Assembly (NCBI GenBank): GCA_021779635.1
Contig: JAJYAH010000537.1
Coordinates: 1 to 5,416, forward strand
Direction: 5' to 3'
DNA: 5,416 nt
Source: Pseudomonadota bacterium
GTDB taxonomy: Bacteria; Pseudomonadota; Alphaproteobacteria; Rhizobiales; Xanthobacteraceae
Positions 1 to 5,068 of this stretch are shown here, piece by piece (the first letter of the stretch is position 1; each line of letters opens with the position of its first letter). Made by a program: the position numbers and the translations under genes. A model generated the notes under the pieces. It saw nothing but the letters and a program-made list of their open reading frames with translations, searched no databases and had not been told where the DNA came from.

Positions 1-500
1 TCTCGCACGCAGCGCCAACCCATCATTTCGGCGACCTCACGGGCCTCGTCAGCGAACTCGCCGCGATCGGGTTTCGGCAATTCAACGCCGCGATGTCGAT
101 TGCCAGTGAAGCGGGCACACTGCCGGGCGAAAAGGCGAAGGCCCGCGCCAGAGCCTATGTCGCCTACGCGCGGGCGCATCCCGGGATGTACGGGCTGATG
201 TTCCGTACCGAGCGCCTCGATATGAAGAGGCCGTCGCTGCATGCGGCCGCCAATGCCTCCTTCGCGGGGCTGGCCGGCGCCATCGGAGCCAGCCGGCACG
301 AACAGATTTCCGAAGAGGCGCTGTCGCTCGAACAGGCCGCAGCGATCGCGCGGGCGTGGTCGCTGGTCCACGGCTTCACCATGTTGCTGCTGGACGGCCG
401 GCTCTCCGACATCCTTCGCCGGGTCCCGAAAGGCACCGACGCCGAGACCTTGCTGGACACCATGCTCAGTTCGACCTACGCCCAGCCGCCGGAGCCGTAG
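1..500 (+). CDS. TetR/AcrR-family transcriptional regulator, C-terminal part
   Basis: This is the 3' portion of a gene that begins before the window. The frame is open from base 3 and starts SHAAPTHHFGDLTGLV, ahead of the first internal ATG at 93, so that ATG is not the real start. The segment SHAAPTHHFGDL resembles the end of the TetR helix-turn-helix (recognition helix plus the usual aromatic/His stretch). The following roughly 140 residues are all-helical and resemble the WHG-type TetR ligand-binding domain (for example YVAYARAHPGMYGLMF). Such proteins are dimeric repressors that leave DNA when a small molecule binds the C-terminal domain. The ligand and targets cannot be read from here because the promoter side lies outside the window. 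The stop is TAG at 498-500. The next gene on the same strand begins about 180 bp later, so a shared operon is uncertain. Confidence 0.85.
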   Translation, partial: SHAAPTHHFGDLTGLVSELAAIGFRQFNAAMSIASEAGTLPGEKAKARARAYVAYARAHPGMYGLMFRTERLDMKRPSLHAAANASFAGLAGAIGASRHEQISEEALSLEQAAAIARAWSLVHGFTMLLLDGRLSDILRRVPKGTDAETLLDTMLSSTYAQPPEP

Positions 501-680
501 TCAGCGCCATTCTTGCGGCGGGGCGCACGGTCGTGAGCGAAAACCGTCATATTGGTCCGATCGGCGCAATCTGGGGAAGGTTCACGTCCGATGCGCGAAA
601 CACCTGACATTTCGCCGGAATCGTTTTAGAACTGCGGCTTCGCGATCCGTCGCCTTCACTAGCGTCAGTTCTTGTCGATC

Positions 681-1442
681 ATGCCTGCCATTCCGTCGAA
701 TAAACCGTATCGTGTCGGCCGTTCCCGCACCGGGCTGGGCCTTTTCGCCACCAAACCGATCAAGAAGGGCGCCAAGATAGTCCGTTATTTTGGGCCGCTG
801 CTGGATTGCCGGAAGAAGAAGGACGACGCGGTCGAGAACAAATACCTGTTCGAACTCAACGGGCGCTGGACCATCGACGGCTCGGTGCGCAAGAACATCG
901 CGCGCTATATCAATCATGCCTGCAAGCCGAACGCCGAATCCGACGTCAACCCCCGCAAGCGCAAGGTCGTGATCCGCGCGATCAGGAAGATCGAGCCGGG
1001 CGAAGAGATCAATTACGATTACGGCACCGACTATTTCAAGGCGTATCTGAAGCCGATCGGCTGCAAATGCGACGCCTGCGAGAAGAAGCGCAAGAAGAAG
1101 CGCGCCGAGGCGAGGGCGGAGCGGCTGCGCCTGAAAGCCAAGGCAGAGAAGAAGGCTTTGAAGAAAGCCGAAAAACAGGCGGCGAAGGCCAGGGAAAAAC
1201 GGCAGCAAAAACTGCAGGAAAAAGAACTGCAAGCAAAGCGGAACGGCCACTCGAACGGAGCCAAGAGGAACGGCGCTGCCAACGGCAGGCATCTCAATAG
1301 CAAGAATCTCAAAAATCTGAATGGCAAGCACCGTTCAAATGGCACGCTGAAAAGCTCAATCGTTGCCAGGCGAAGGACGCCGGCACCTGCGCTTCACGCC
1401 GAGGCGGCCGGCCCCGAGCCCTTTTTCGCTCGCGGCGGATAG
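681..1442 (+). CDS. SET-domain protein-lysine methyltransferase with a basic, low-complexity tail
   Basis: The protein has 253 residues from ATG 681; an in-frame TTG at 672 would add three residues, and neither start has a clear Shine-Dalgarno. Visible SET motifs are GLGLF (residues 18-22, AdoMet binding), NHACKPN (78-84) and GEEINYDYG (107-115), with the conserved Tyr/Asp/Tyr. A post-SET zinc cluster CKCDAC (128-133) pairs with Cys81. SET enzymes transfer methyl groups from AdoMet to lysine side chains; the bacterial substrate is unknown here. Residues 134-186 are almost all Lys, Arg, Ala, Glu and Gln, a probable coiled coil or histone-H1-like tail. Residues 188-222 are Asn/Gly-rich with repeated NG dipeptides. 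The catalytic core fills only about half of the protein. The 3' end runs 49 bp into the convergent nsrR-like gene. The domain call is firm; the cellular role is unknown. Confidence 0.9.
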   Translation: MPAIPSNKPYRVGRSRTGLGLFATKPIKKGAKIVRYFGPLLDCRKKKDDAVENKYLFELNGRWTIDGSVRKNIARYINHACKPNAESDVNPRKRKVVIRAIRKIEPGEEINYDYGTDYFKAYLKPIGCKCDACEKKRKKKRAEARAERLRLKAKAEKKALKKAEKQAAKAREKRQQKLQEKELQAKRNGHSNGAKRNGAANGRHLNSKNLKNLNGKHRSNGTLKSSIVARRRTPAPALHAEAAGPEPFFARGG

Positions 1443-1834
1443 GCGCATTCCGCCAGCGTGGTGGCGTCGAGTTCGCGCATAAAGGCCTCCCGCGCGCTGG
1501 CCAGCTTTGCCTTTAGGCGACAGCGCGGCGTCAATACGCAGCTTCCGCCGTCGTCGCGAAAACATTCGACCAGCGGATGTCCTCCCTCCAGCGTGCGCAC
1601 GATCTCCCCGAGCGTGATCGATTGCGGCGGTCGGGCCAGCGTGAAGCCGCCGCCCACGCCGCGTTGGGTCGAGATAAAGCCGCCATCGGCGAGATCCCGC
1701 ACCACCTTGGCCAGATGATTGCGGGAGATGCCGAACTCGGCCGCGATTTCGCCGGTCGCGAATGAACGCGTCGGCTCGCCGGCAAGCCGCATCAAGGCCC
1801 GTATCGCAAAATCCGTAAACGACGTCAGGCGCAT
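1394..1834 (-). CDS. nsrR: Rrf2-family nitric-oxide sensor, NsrR type
   Basis: The protein has 146 residues. The start is ATG at 1834 (MRLTSFTDFAIRALMRLA), the normal Rrf2 N-terminus, preceded by a GAGGGGG ribosome binding site; a longer TTG-started frame from 1873 is less likely. The winged helix-turn-helix covers about residues 1-65. Cysteines 91, 99 and 105 lie in LVECFRDDGGSCVLTPRCRL, and Asp8 is present. In characterised NsrR proteins three such Cys plus Asp8 of the partner subunit bind a [4Fe-4S] cluster that NO destroys, releasing DNA. The Cys91-Cys99 gap is two residues longer than in the Streptomyces protein. It is divergent from a truncated haemoglobin gene across a strong dyad, which fits NO-responsive control and autoregulation. 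A perfect GGGGGCCCCC palindrome (1835-1844) touches the start codon. A different Fe-S Rrf2 regulator such as an IscR or RirA relative is possible but less likely, given the globin neighbour. Confidence 0.85.
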   Translation of the reverse strand: MRLTSFTDFAIRALMRLAGEPTRSFATGEIAAEFGISRNHLAKVVRDLADGGFISTQRGVGGGFTLARPPQSITLGEIVRTLEGGHPLVECFRDDGGSCVLTPRCRLKAKLASAREAFMRELDATTLAECAYPPRAKKGSGPAASA

Positions 1835-1881
1835 GGGGGCCCCCTCGAAAAATAGAACTTTACGGACAACCAATATCAGTC

Positions 1882-1908
1882 TAAATAGGTATTTATAATA
1901 CCTATTTA
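1882..1908. promoter_or_regulatory. Perfect 12-3-12 inverted repeat, putative NsrR operator
   Basis: The left arm TAAATAGGTATT and the right arm AATACCTATTTA are exact reverse complements around a 3-base centre. The site lies between the divergent nsrR-like and globin genes. Its size and symmetry resemble the 11-1-11 dyads bound by NsrR dimers, though the arm sequence differs from the enterobacterial consensus. It covers the -10 candidate and ends at the globin ribosome binding site, so a bound repressor would block initiation in either direction. Confidence 0.75.
1894..1899 (+). promoter_or_regulatory. Candidate -10 box (TATAAT) of the globin gene inside the dyad
   Basis: An exact TATAAT sits at the centre of the inverted repeat, 21 bases before the GTG start codon. 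Use of it would put transcription start near 1906 and leave a leader of about 15 bases made almost only of the ribosome binding site. No good -35 hexamer is seen 16-18 bases upstream, so the promoter may be weak or need an activator. The central bases are nearly symmetric, and a TATAAA also reads on the other strand toward nsrR. Confidence 0.45.
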
Positions 1909-1914
1909 AGGAGG
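1908..1914 (+). promoter_or_regulatory. Strong ribosome binding site that fixes a GTG start
   Basis: AAGGAGG lies six bases before GTG 1921 and is the best Shine-Dalgarno match in the window. It supports the GTG as the true globin start over the later ATG at 1990. It begins at the last base of the operator dyad. Confidence 0.75.
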
Positions 1915-1920
1915 CCTGCC

Positions 1921-2403
1921 GTGACAGGGGCAGAACGGCGCGAAAAGATTGCGGCCGAGATCGCCGCAGCGACCGGCATCACCGAAGCCATGATCGAGCG
2001 CCTGGTGCGCGGCTTCTATGCCAGGGTCCGCAGCGACTCGGTGCTGGCGCCGATCTTCGACGCCCGGATCCAGGATTGGGAGCCGCATCTTCAGCAAATG
2101 TGTGCGTTCTGGTCATCGGTGGCGCTGATGTCGGGCCGGTATCACGGCACGCCAATGCTCAAGCACGTGCCGCTGCCGGTCGATGCCGGCCATTTTGACC
2201 GCTGGCTCCGGCTGTTCGAGGCCACCGCGGGCGAGCTTTGTCCTCCGCAGGCTGCCATGCATTTCGTCGAACGCGCGCGGCGGATCGCGGCGAGCCTGGA
2301 ACTCGGGGTCGCGATTGCGAACGGCGTCACGCTCGACGTCGGCGACAGGTACTGGCGTCACCAAAGAGGAGCCGTCCGATGCACCACCGAACAAACGTCG
2401 TGA
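1921..2403 (+). CDS. Group III truncated haemoglobin
   Basis: The protein has 160 residues with a GTG start. It matches the group III (trHbP) truncated globins, a 2-on-2 helical haem protein. By alignment from memory with Campylobacter Ctb, the haem-pocket residues are all present: Tyr33 (B10, in GFYARV), His56 (E7, in DWEPHL), proximal His82 (F8, in LKHVPLP) and Trp95 (G8, in HFDRWL). The family also shows the conserved block CAFWSSVALMSGRYHG, residues 61-76. Group III globins bind O2 and NO tightly and are linked to protection from nitrosative stress. Pairing with a divergent NsrR-type gene supports NO-induced expression. The C-terminus runs about 25 residues past the last globin helix (from roughly residue 135), and that tail overlaps the start of the downstream miniprotein gene by 25 bp. 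The family call is firm; NO detoxification is an inference from context. Confidence 0.93.
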   Translation: MTGAERREKIAAEIAAATGITEAMIERLVRGFYARVRSDSVLAPIFDARIQDWEPHLQQMCAFWSSVALMSGRYHGTPMLKHVPLPVDAGHFDRWLRLFEATAGELCPPQAAMHFVERARRIAASLELGVAIANGVTLDVGDRYWRHQRGAVRCTTEQTS

Positions 2404-2513
2404 CCGACAAGGGGGCAGCCAATCCTTATTCCGGCAGCAGCCTGGTGCCGATGCTGGCCGCCGGACTTGTTTTGACGCTGGCGGGAATGATCCTGGCGCT
2501 GGCCTTGAGCTGA
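2379..2513 (+). CDS. Small single-helix membrane protein (44 residues) overlapping the globin gene
   Basis: The start is ATG 2379, in a different frame from the globin, preceded by AGAGGAG seven bases upstream; it therefore begins inside the globin 3' end, with a 25-bp overlap. The N-terminal half (MHHRTNVVTDKGAANPYSGS) is polar. Residues about 22-43 (LVPMLAAGLVLTLAGMILALAL) form one hydrophobic helix, followed by Ser and a TGA stop at 2511-2513. No signal-peptidase site is evident, so a membrane-anchored miniprotein is likely. The overlap and the good ribosome binding site suggest translation coupled to the globin and the same NO control. I do not recognise a named family. It might tether or support the globin or another NO-handling membrane protein, but nothing in the sequence proves this. 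Confidence 0.7.
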   Translation: MHHRTNVVTDKGAANPYSGSSLVPMLAAGLVLTLAGMILALALS

Positions 2514-2525
2514 ACAAAATCGGTC

Positions 2526-2600
2526 GCCGCGAAGCCTCGAGCTTTTCGAAGCCTTGAGCTTTCAAAGCCTTGGGCTTTCAAAGTCTTGGGCCTTCGCGGC
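2526..2600. repeat. Tandem 16-bp repeat flanked by a 9-bp inverted repeat
   Basis: About four head-to-tail units begin at 2533, 2550, 2566 and 2582 (unit form AGCCTTGAGCTTTCAA, with substitutions and one extra base in the first). Most units contain a small dyad such as AAGCC-TTG-GGCTT (2565-2577). The whole block is enclosed by GCCGCGAAG (2526-2534) and CTTCGCGGC (2592-2600), which can pair. It lies between the convergent ends of the globin/miniprotein unit and the membrane-protein operon, where it could act as a bidirectional transcript end, although there is no clear U-run. Confidence 0.7.
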
Positions 2601-2629
2601 AAGCTTTGTCGAGACGACCGGCGTGGCGC

Positions 2630-3028
2630 TCAAGCCGCCACCGCGCCGCCGCTCCGGCGCAATCCGATATATTGCAACTCGGCGAGGGCGCCGGGCACGA
2701 CCGCCTGTCCTGCGATAAAGACCTGGCCCAGCAAGTTCGGCGTCACCGCACCGGAGAATAACAGCGCGATGCTGGCGACCGTCCACGCCGCATTGATGGC
2801 GATCACGATCAACACCAGCGCCTTCGGCATCGATTGCCGTGTGGCGAGCCAGCCGACCAGCGCGGTATAGGCGATCAAAACCAGGCCGGTTTCACGCAGC
2901 AATTCTTCTGGCAGGTTGAGCAGCGGCGCCAACTCGCCGGCGCCGAAGGTAAGCAACAAGGCCATCATGCCGCTGGCGACGGTATCGAGCAGGAAGGCAC
3001 GGCGCAGAAACACGGATGCATGGATCAT
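2630..3028 (-). CDS. Unrecognised four-helix membrane protein
   Basis: The protein has 132 residues from ATG 3028 (MIHASVFLRRAFLLDTVASG); AAGGAGA six to seven bases upstream supports this start, and a longer frame running upstream is rejected because its added part is basic, Pro/Ala/Arg-rich and overlaps the preceding gene. Four hydrophobic segments are visible at about residues 11-33, 47-64, 68-91 and 98-120, with short loops and a small Gly/Ala tail. Charged residues near the ends of helices (RR at 9-10, RR at 124-125) are compatible with an inner-membrane protein. No catalytic motif is seen. It follows the 87-residue gene with an ATGA start/stop overlap, so the two are made together. The nearby palindrome at 3339-3353 suggests control by the XRE regulator at 4088. 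Function unknown; it has the general look of small DoxX-like or DUF-type four-helix proteins, but I cannot assign a family. Confidence 0.8.
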   Translation of the reverse strand: MIHASVFLRRAFLLDTVASGMMALLLTFGAGELAPLLNLPEELLRETGLVLIAYTALVGWLATRQSMPKALVLIVIAINAAWTVASIALLFSGAVTPNLLGQVFIAGQAVVPGALAELQYIGLRRSGGAVAA

Positions 3029-3288
3029 GACAGGTCTCCTTGAGGTGAGCGTGGACGGGCGATGGACCGGGACGCCGGTCGGCGCCAGGACCGGAGCTGA
3101 CGCAGCAGGCGGTTGCCGACGCTGGTCTCGACCGCCTGCACATGCACGAACACGAAGACGCCGGTGTTGTGCACCAGTGGCTCGGGCATGTTGAGGATGC
3201 GCGCCAGCAGCCGGGTCGCCAGATTGAGCAACCACGGAATTATGCTGGCGGCGATCGAGAAGGGGCTGGGTCGGCTAGGCGTGCTCAT
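3025..3288 (-). CDS. Small unrecognised protein with an amphipathic N-terminal helix, first gene of the membrane operon
   Basis: The protein has 87 residues from ATG 3288, with AGGAG seven bases upstream. The stop TGA (3027-3025) overlaps the ATG of the next gene as ATGA, a classic coupling arrangement. Residues about 9-33 (PFSIAASIIPWLLNLATRLLARILN) look like a hydrophobic or amphipathic helix able to lie on or cross the membrane. Residues 43-50 are Val/Phe-rich. The last 30 residues are very basic (LLRQLRSWRRPASRSIARPR), a probable cytoplasmic or nucleic-acid/phospholipid-facing tail. No domain is recognised. Tight coupling to a four-helix membrane protein suggests a common complex. The coding call rests on the two good ribosome binding sites and the overlap rather than on homology. 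Confidence 0.7.
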   Translation of the reverse strand: MSTPSRPSPFSIAASIIPWLLNLATRLLARILNMPEPLVHNTGVFVFVHVQAVETSVGNRLLRQLRSWRRPASRSIARPRSPQGDLS

Positions 3289-3338
3289 CGGTCATCTCCT
3301 GTGCTTGCGAAGATGATCCGGTCCGATACGCAAATCGA

Positions 3339-3353
3339 TTACGTCGGAGGTAA
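3339..3353. promoter_or_regulatory. Near-palindrome TTACGTCGGAGGTAA, putative operator of the membrane operon
   Basis: This 15-mer matches the perfect palindrome at 4037-4051 in 13 of 15 positions; the differences are position 5 and the central base. It lies 51 bp upstream of the 87-residue gene on the - strand, a normal distance for a promoter operator. The shared sequence points to a common DNA-binding protein, most simply the XRE regulator at 4088. Confidence 0.55.
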
Positions 3354-3473
3354 CGTCGCGCGGCCGACGAGAACGCTGTCTGTGCTGCCGGGATTTATGG
3401 CGAGAAAGATTTCTTCGCTGGTGCAGCAAAGCTAGTGCAGCAAATCCAAATCATAAAAAAAATTTTAGTAGGT

Positions 3474-3488
3474 CTCTCCATTGGAGAG
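3474..3488. repeat. Inverted repeat CTCTCC-ATT-GGAGAG
   Basis: A perfect 6-3-6 dyad sits next to the A-rich tract between two divergent genes. It could be a regulator site or a small RNA hairpin. The T-run read on the - strand lies about 11 bases beyond the stem, which is too far for a normal terminator. Confidence 0.5.
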
Positions 3489-3625
3489 GTACCTGCCGAG
3501 GAACATAATGTTTTTACGTGATTTCGATCGCTGGGCAACGGGAAATTTGCATCGTTGAGCAGCGATACAGCGAGCATCGATACAGGGAGAATTTAACAAC
3601 GATAAGACAAAAAGGAGAAAATCAG

Positions 3626-3883
3626 ATGACAATGAAAGCTTCATTGGTCACGCTGGCTACGGTCCTCACACTGTCAAGCGCGCTCGCAATGGCGAAGAGT
3701 GGCGGTCACTCCCACCATAGAGCCGCAAGCCCCGCGTTCCTCTCAGCGATGAACAGCATGCCTGCGAGCCAATCACAACCTCGCTATTGGGCTGATACGT
3801 GGACGTCGAATCGCTTGAACGGTCATGGAATAGACCGCCTTGGCGTTACCACCAACACGGGACGGATGTATAACGGAAACTAG
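3626..3883 (+). CDS. Small exported protein, unrecognised
   Basis: The protein has 85 residues from ATG 3626, with AGGAG eight bases upstream. A longer in-frame start at 3518 is rejected because the added region contains this ribosome binding site and no protein-like features. Residues 1-23 form a typical Sec signal peptide: Lys4, a hydrophobic core LVTLATVLTLSSAL, and an AMA cleavage motif before Lys24. The mature part is about 62 residues with no cysteine. It is His-rich near its N-terminus (GGHSHHR, residues 27-32) and later rich in Ser, Asn, Thr, Gly and Arg (RYWADTWTSNRLNGHGIDRLGV). It is probably periplasmic or secreted. The histidines could bind metal, but that is speculation. Its composition is lower in GC than its neighbours. 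It stands alone, with its own upstream region and a strong terminator, so it is likely monocistronic. Confidence 0.75.
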   Translation: MTMKASLVTLATVLTLSSALAMAKSGGHSHHRAASPAFLSAMNSMPASQSQPRYWADTWTSNRLNGHGIDRLGVTTNTGRMYNGN

Positions 3884-3962
3884 GAACATCGCCGGAGGTT
3901 AACATCCTGACGGCAAGCCTTTGCGCCTGTGCTGGTCGCGATCTGAAAACGGCCGCGATGGA

Positions 3963-3993
3963 GGCCCCTGCGAAACGCAGGGGCCCTTTTTTT
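3963..3993 (+). terminator. Rho-independent terminator after the exported-protein gene
   Basis: A perfect 10-bp GC-rich stem, GGCCCCTGCG (3963-3972) with CGCAGGGGCC (3976-3985), closes an AAA loop and is followed by C and seven T. It is located 80 bp after the stop codon of the small exported protein and isolates that gene from the XRE regulator downstream. Confidence 0.93.
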
Positions 3994-4036
3994 GACGTCT
4001 TAGCCGTCCCTGTAGCCGCCCGTTCGAGCGATTTCC

Positions 4037-4051
4037 TTACCTCAGAGGTAA
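4037..4051. promoter_or_regulatory. Perfect 15-bp palindrome TTACCTCAGAGGTAA, putative XRE operator
   Basis: Seven-base arms surround a single central A, 36 bp before the start codon of the XRE regulator, where an autoregulatory operator would be expected. A near copy occurs at 3339-3353. It is partly framed by CCCGTTC (4019-4025) and GAACGGG (4054-4060), which are also reverse complements, though with a different centre. Confidence 0.65.
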
Positions 4052-4087
4052 TGGAACGGGTGAAATTCGCATGGTAGTTCTCCTGCC

Positions 4088-4909
4088 ATGAACACATCCT
4101 CTGCCACGGCACGCGCCGAACGAGCCCAGCCCGTCCATGTCGGTAATCACTTGCGCGAATGGCGGCAACGCCGCCATCTCAGCCAGCTGGATCTTGCCGG
4201 CGATGCCGAAATCTCGGCGCGCCATCTCAGCTTCGTCGAAACCGGCCGCGCGGCGCCGTCGCGGGACATGGTGCTGAAGCTGGCGGAGCGGCTCGCGGTG
4301 CCGCTGCGCGAGCGCAACGTGCTGTTGGTCGCGGCCGGGTTTGCGCCGGCCTTTCCGCAGCGCTCGCTCGACGATCCCGCGCTGAAATCGGCGCGGGCCG
4401 CGATCGATCTCGTGCTGAAAGCGCATGAGCCCAATCCGGCGCTGGCCTACGACCGGCACTGGAATCTGGTGTCGGCCAACCGCATGGTGATGCCGCTGCT
4501 GGAAGGCGTCCCCGCGCGTCTGCTCGGCCAGCCTTTCAACATTCTGCGTCTCGCCTTTCACCCCGAGGCGCTGGCGGCGCGCACCGTCAATCTCGCCGAA
4601 TGGTGCAGCCATCTGTTGGAGCGGCTGCACCGGCAGTGCGAGGCGACCGCCGATCCCGAATTGATAAAGCTCTATCACGAGCTCAAGGCCTATCCGATCC
4701 CGGCACGTTCGGCGCCGCTGTCGTCCGACAACGTCGCGATACCCTTCAAGATGCGGCTCAACGGCGAGGTGCTGAGCTTTTTTTCCACCACGATGATTTT
4801 CGGCACGCCGGTCGACATCACGCTGTCGGAACTCGCGCTGGAGACGTTCTTTCCGGCCGACGATCTGACTGCCGAGCGGATGCGGATGATCGCGGCCAGT
4901 ATGAAGTAG
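4088..4909 (+). CDS. XRE-family transcriptional regulator with MmyB-like ligand-binding domain
   Basis: The protein has 273 residues. ATG 4088 is the only start in the open frame, which has a stop at 4061-4063; there is no clear Shine-Dalgarno, so translation may be weak. The XRE helix-turn-helix spans about residues 17-72 (LREWRQRRHLSQLDLAGDAEISARHLSFVETGRAAPSRDMVLKLAERL, seen as the standard HTH_3 pattern). The remaining part, about 105-265, matches the MmyB-like regulator ligand-binding fold: PALAYDRHWNLVSANRM (118-133), then an Asn-Ile-Leu-Arg segment (151-154), and a PFKMRLNGEVLSFFSTTMIFGTPVDITLSEL C-terminal block (219-249). In this family the C-terminal domain resembles a PAS-like pocket; ligands are mostly unknown. 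Length is normal. The upstream palindrome suggests autoregulation, and the second copy suggests control of the membrane operon. Such regulators often neighbour oxidoreductase genes, but none is present here. Confidence 0.9.
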   Translation: MNTSSATARAERAQPVHVGNHLREWRQRRHLSQLDLAGDAEISARHLSFVETGRAAPSRDMVLKLAERLAVPLRERNVLLVAAGFAPAFPQRSLDDPALKSARAAIDLVLKAHEPNPALAYDRHWNLVSANRMVMPLLEGVPARLLGQPFNILRLAFHPEALAARTVNLAEWCSHLLERLHRQCEATADPELIKLYHELKAYPIPARSAPLSSDNVAIPFKMRLNGEVLSFFSTTMIFGTPVDITLSELALETFFPADDLTAERMRMIAASMK

Positions 4910-5068
4910 ACGCAGGCTTTATTGGGCGCGCCGCGCCGGCTGCCGCCAGGAGCCAGAGCCGCGATCGCGGGAACGCTATTGCCCGGTCAGCGCGTCTTGC
5001 TGCGAAAAACGGCGGCGTCTGCACCCCTTCGCGAACAGCTGGCAGCGCCGGTACGGGAAGCGCGTCAT

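Larger units (their letters stand above)
3289..3625. other. Divergent intergenic region, partly AT-rich, holding control elements
   Basis: These 337 bp separate the - strand membrane operon from the + strand exported protein. No credible gene is seen. From left to right it holds: an XRE-type palindrome (3339-3353); a 10-bp direct repeat GTGCAGCAAA at 3421-3430 and 3435-3444; an A-rich tract of eight A then four T (about 3455-3466) that could bend DNA or serve as an upstream promoter element; an inverted repeat (3474-3488); and a direct repeat CGATACAG at 3563-3570 and 3578-3585. A weak + strand promoter candidate is TTGAGC (3555-3560) with GATACA (3579-3584). Composition is clearly lower in GC than the flanking genes. 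Confidence 0.6.

Noticed and set aside
527..547. Weak stem ACGGT/ACCGT after the TetR gene as a terminator
   Set aside because: Only five base pairs with an 11-base loop and no T-run.
582..1331. Long Leu/Phe-rich open frame (249 codons) on the - strand opposite the SET gene
   Set aside because: It is the antisense image of the Lys/Ala/Glu-rich tail: AAG and GCC codons read as CTT and GGC. The + strand frame carries real SET motifs.
3029..3235. N-terminal extension of the four-helix protein to a 201-residue frame
   Set aside because: The added part is basic and compositionally unlike protein, overlaps the 87-residue gene, and ATG 3028 has a good ribosome site.
3500..3524. EcfG-type general stress promoter beginning at GGAAC
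   Set aside because: No CGTT-like -10 occurs at the required 16-17 base spacing.
3518..3625. Earlier start for the small exported protein
   Set aside because: It would bury the signal peptide about 36 residues in and place the ribosome binding site inside the coding region.
4037..4678. 213-codon - strand frame opposite the XRE gene
   Set aside because: It is rich in Arg, Gln and His in a pattern typical of antisense GC-rich DNA, and the + strand has clear HTH and MmyB-like motifs.
4959..4970. Perfect palindrome CCGCGATCGCGG between the XRE and USP genes
   Set aside because: Short GC palindromes around CGATCG are common in such genomes; there is no loop or T-run for a terminator and no second copy in the window. 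The 159-bp gap shows nothing else.
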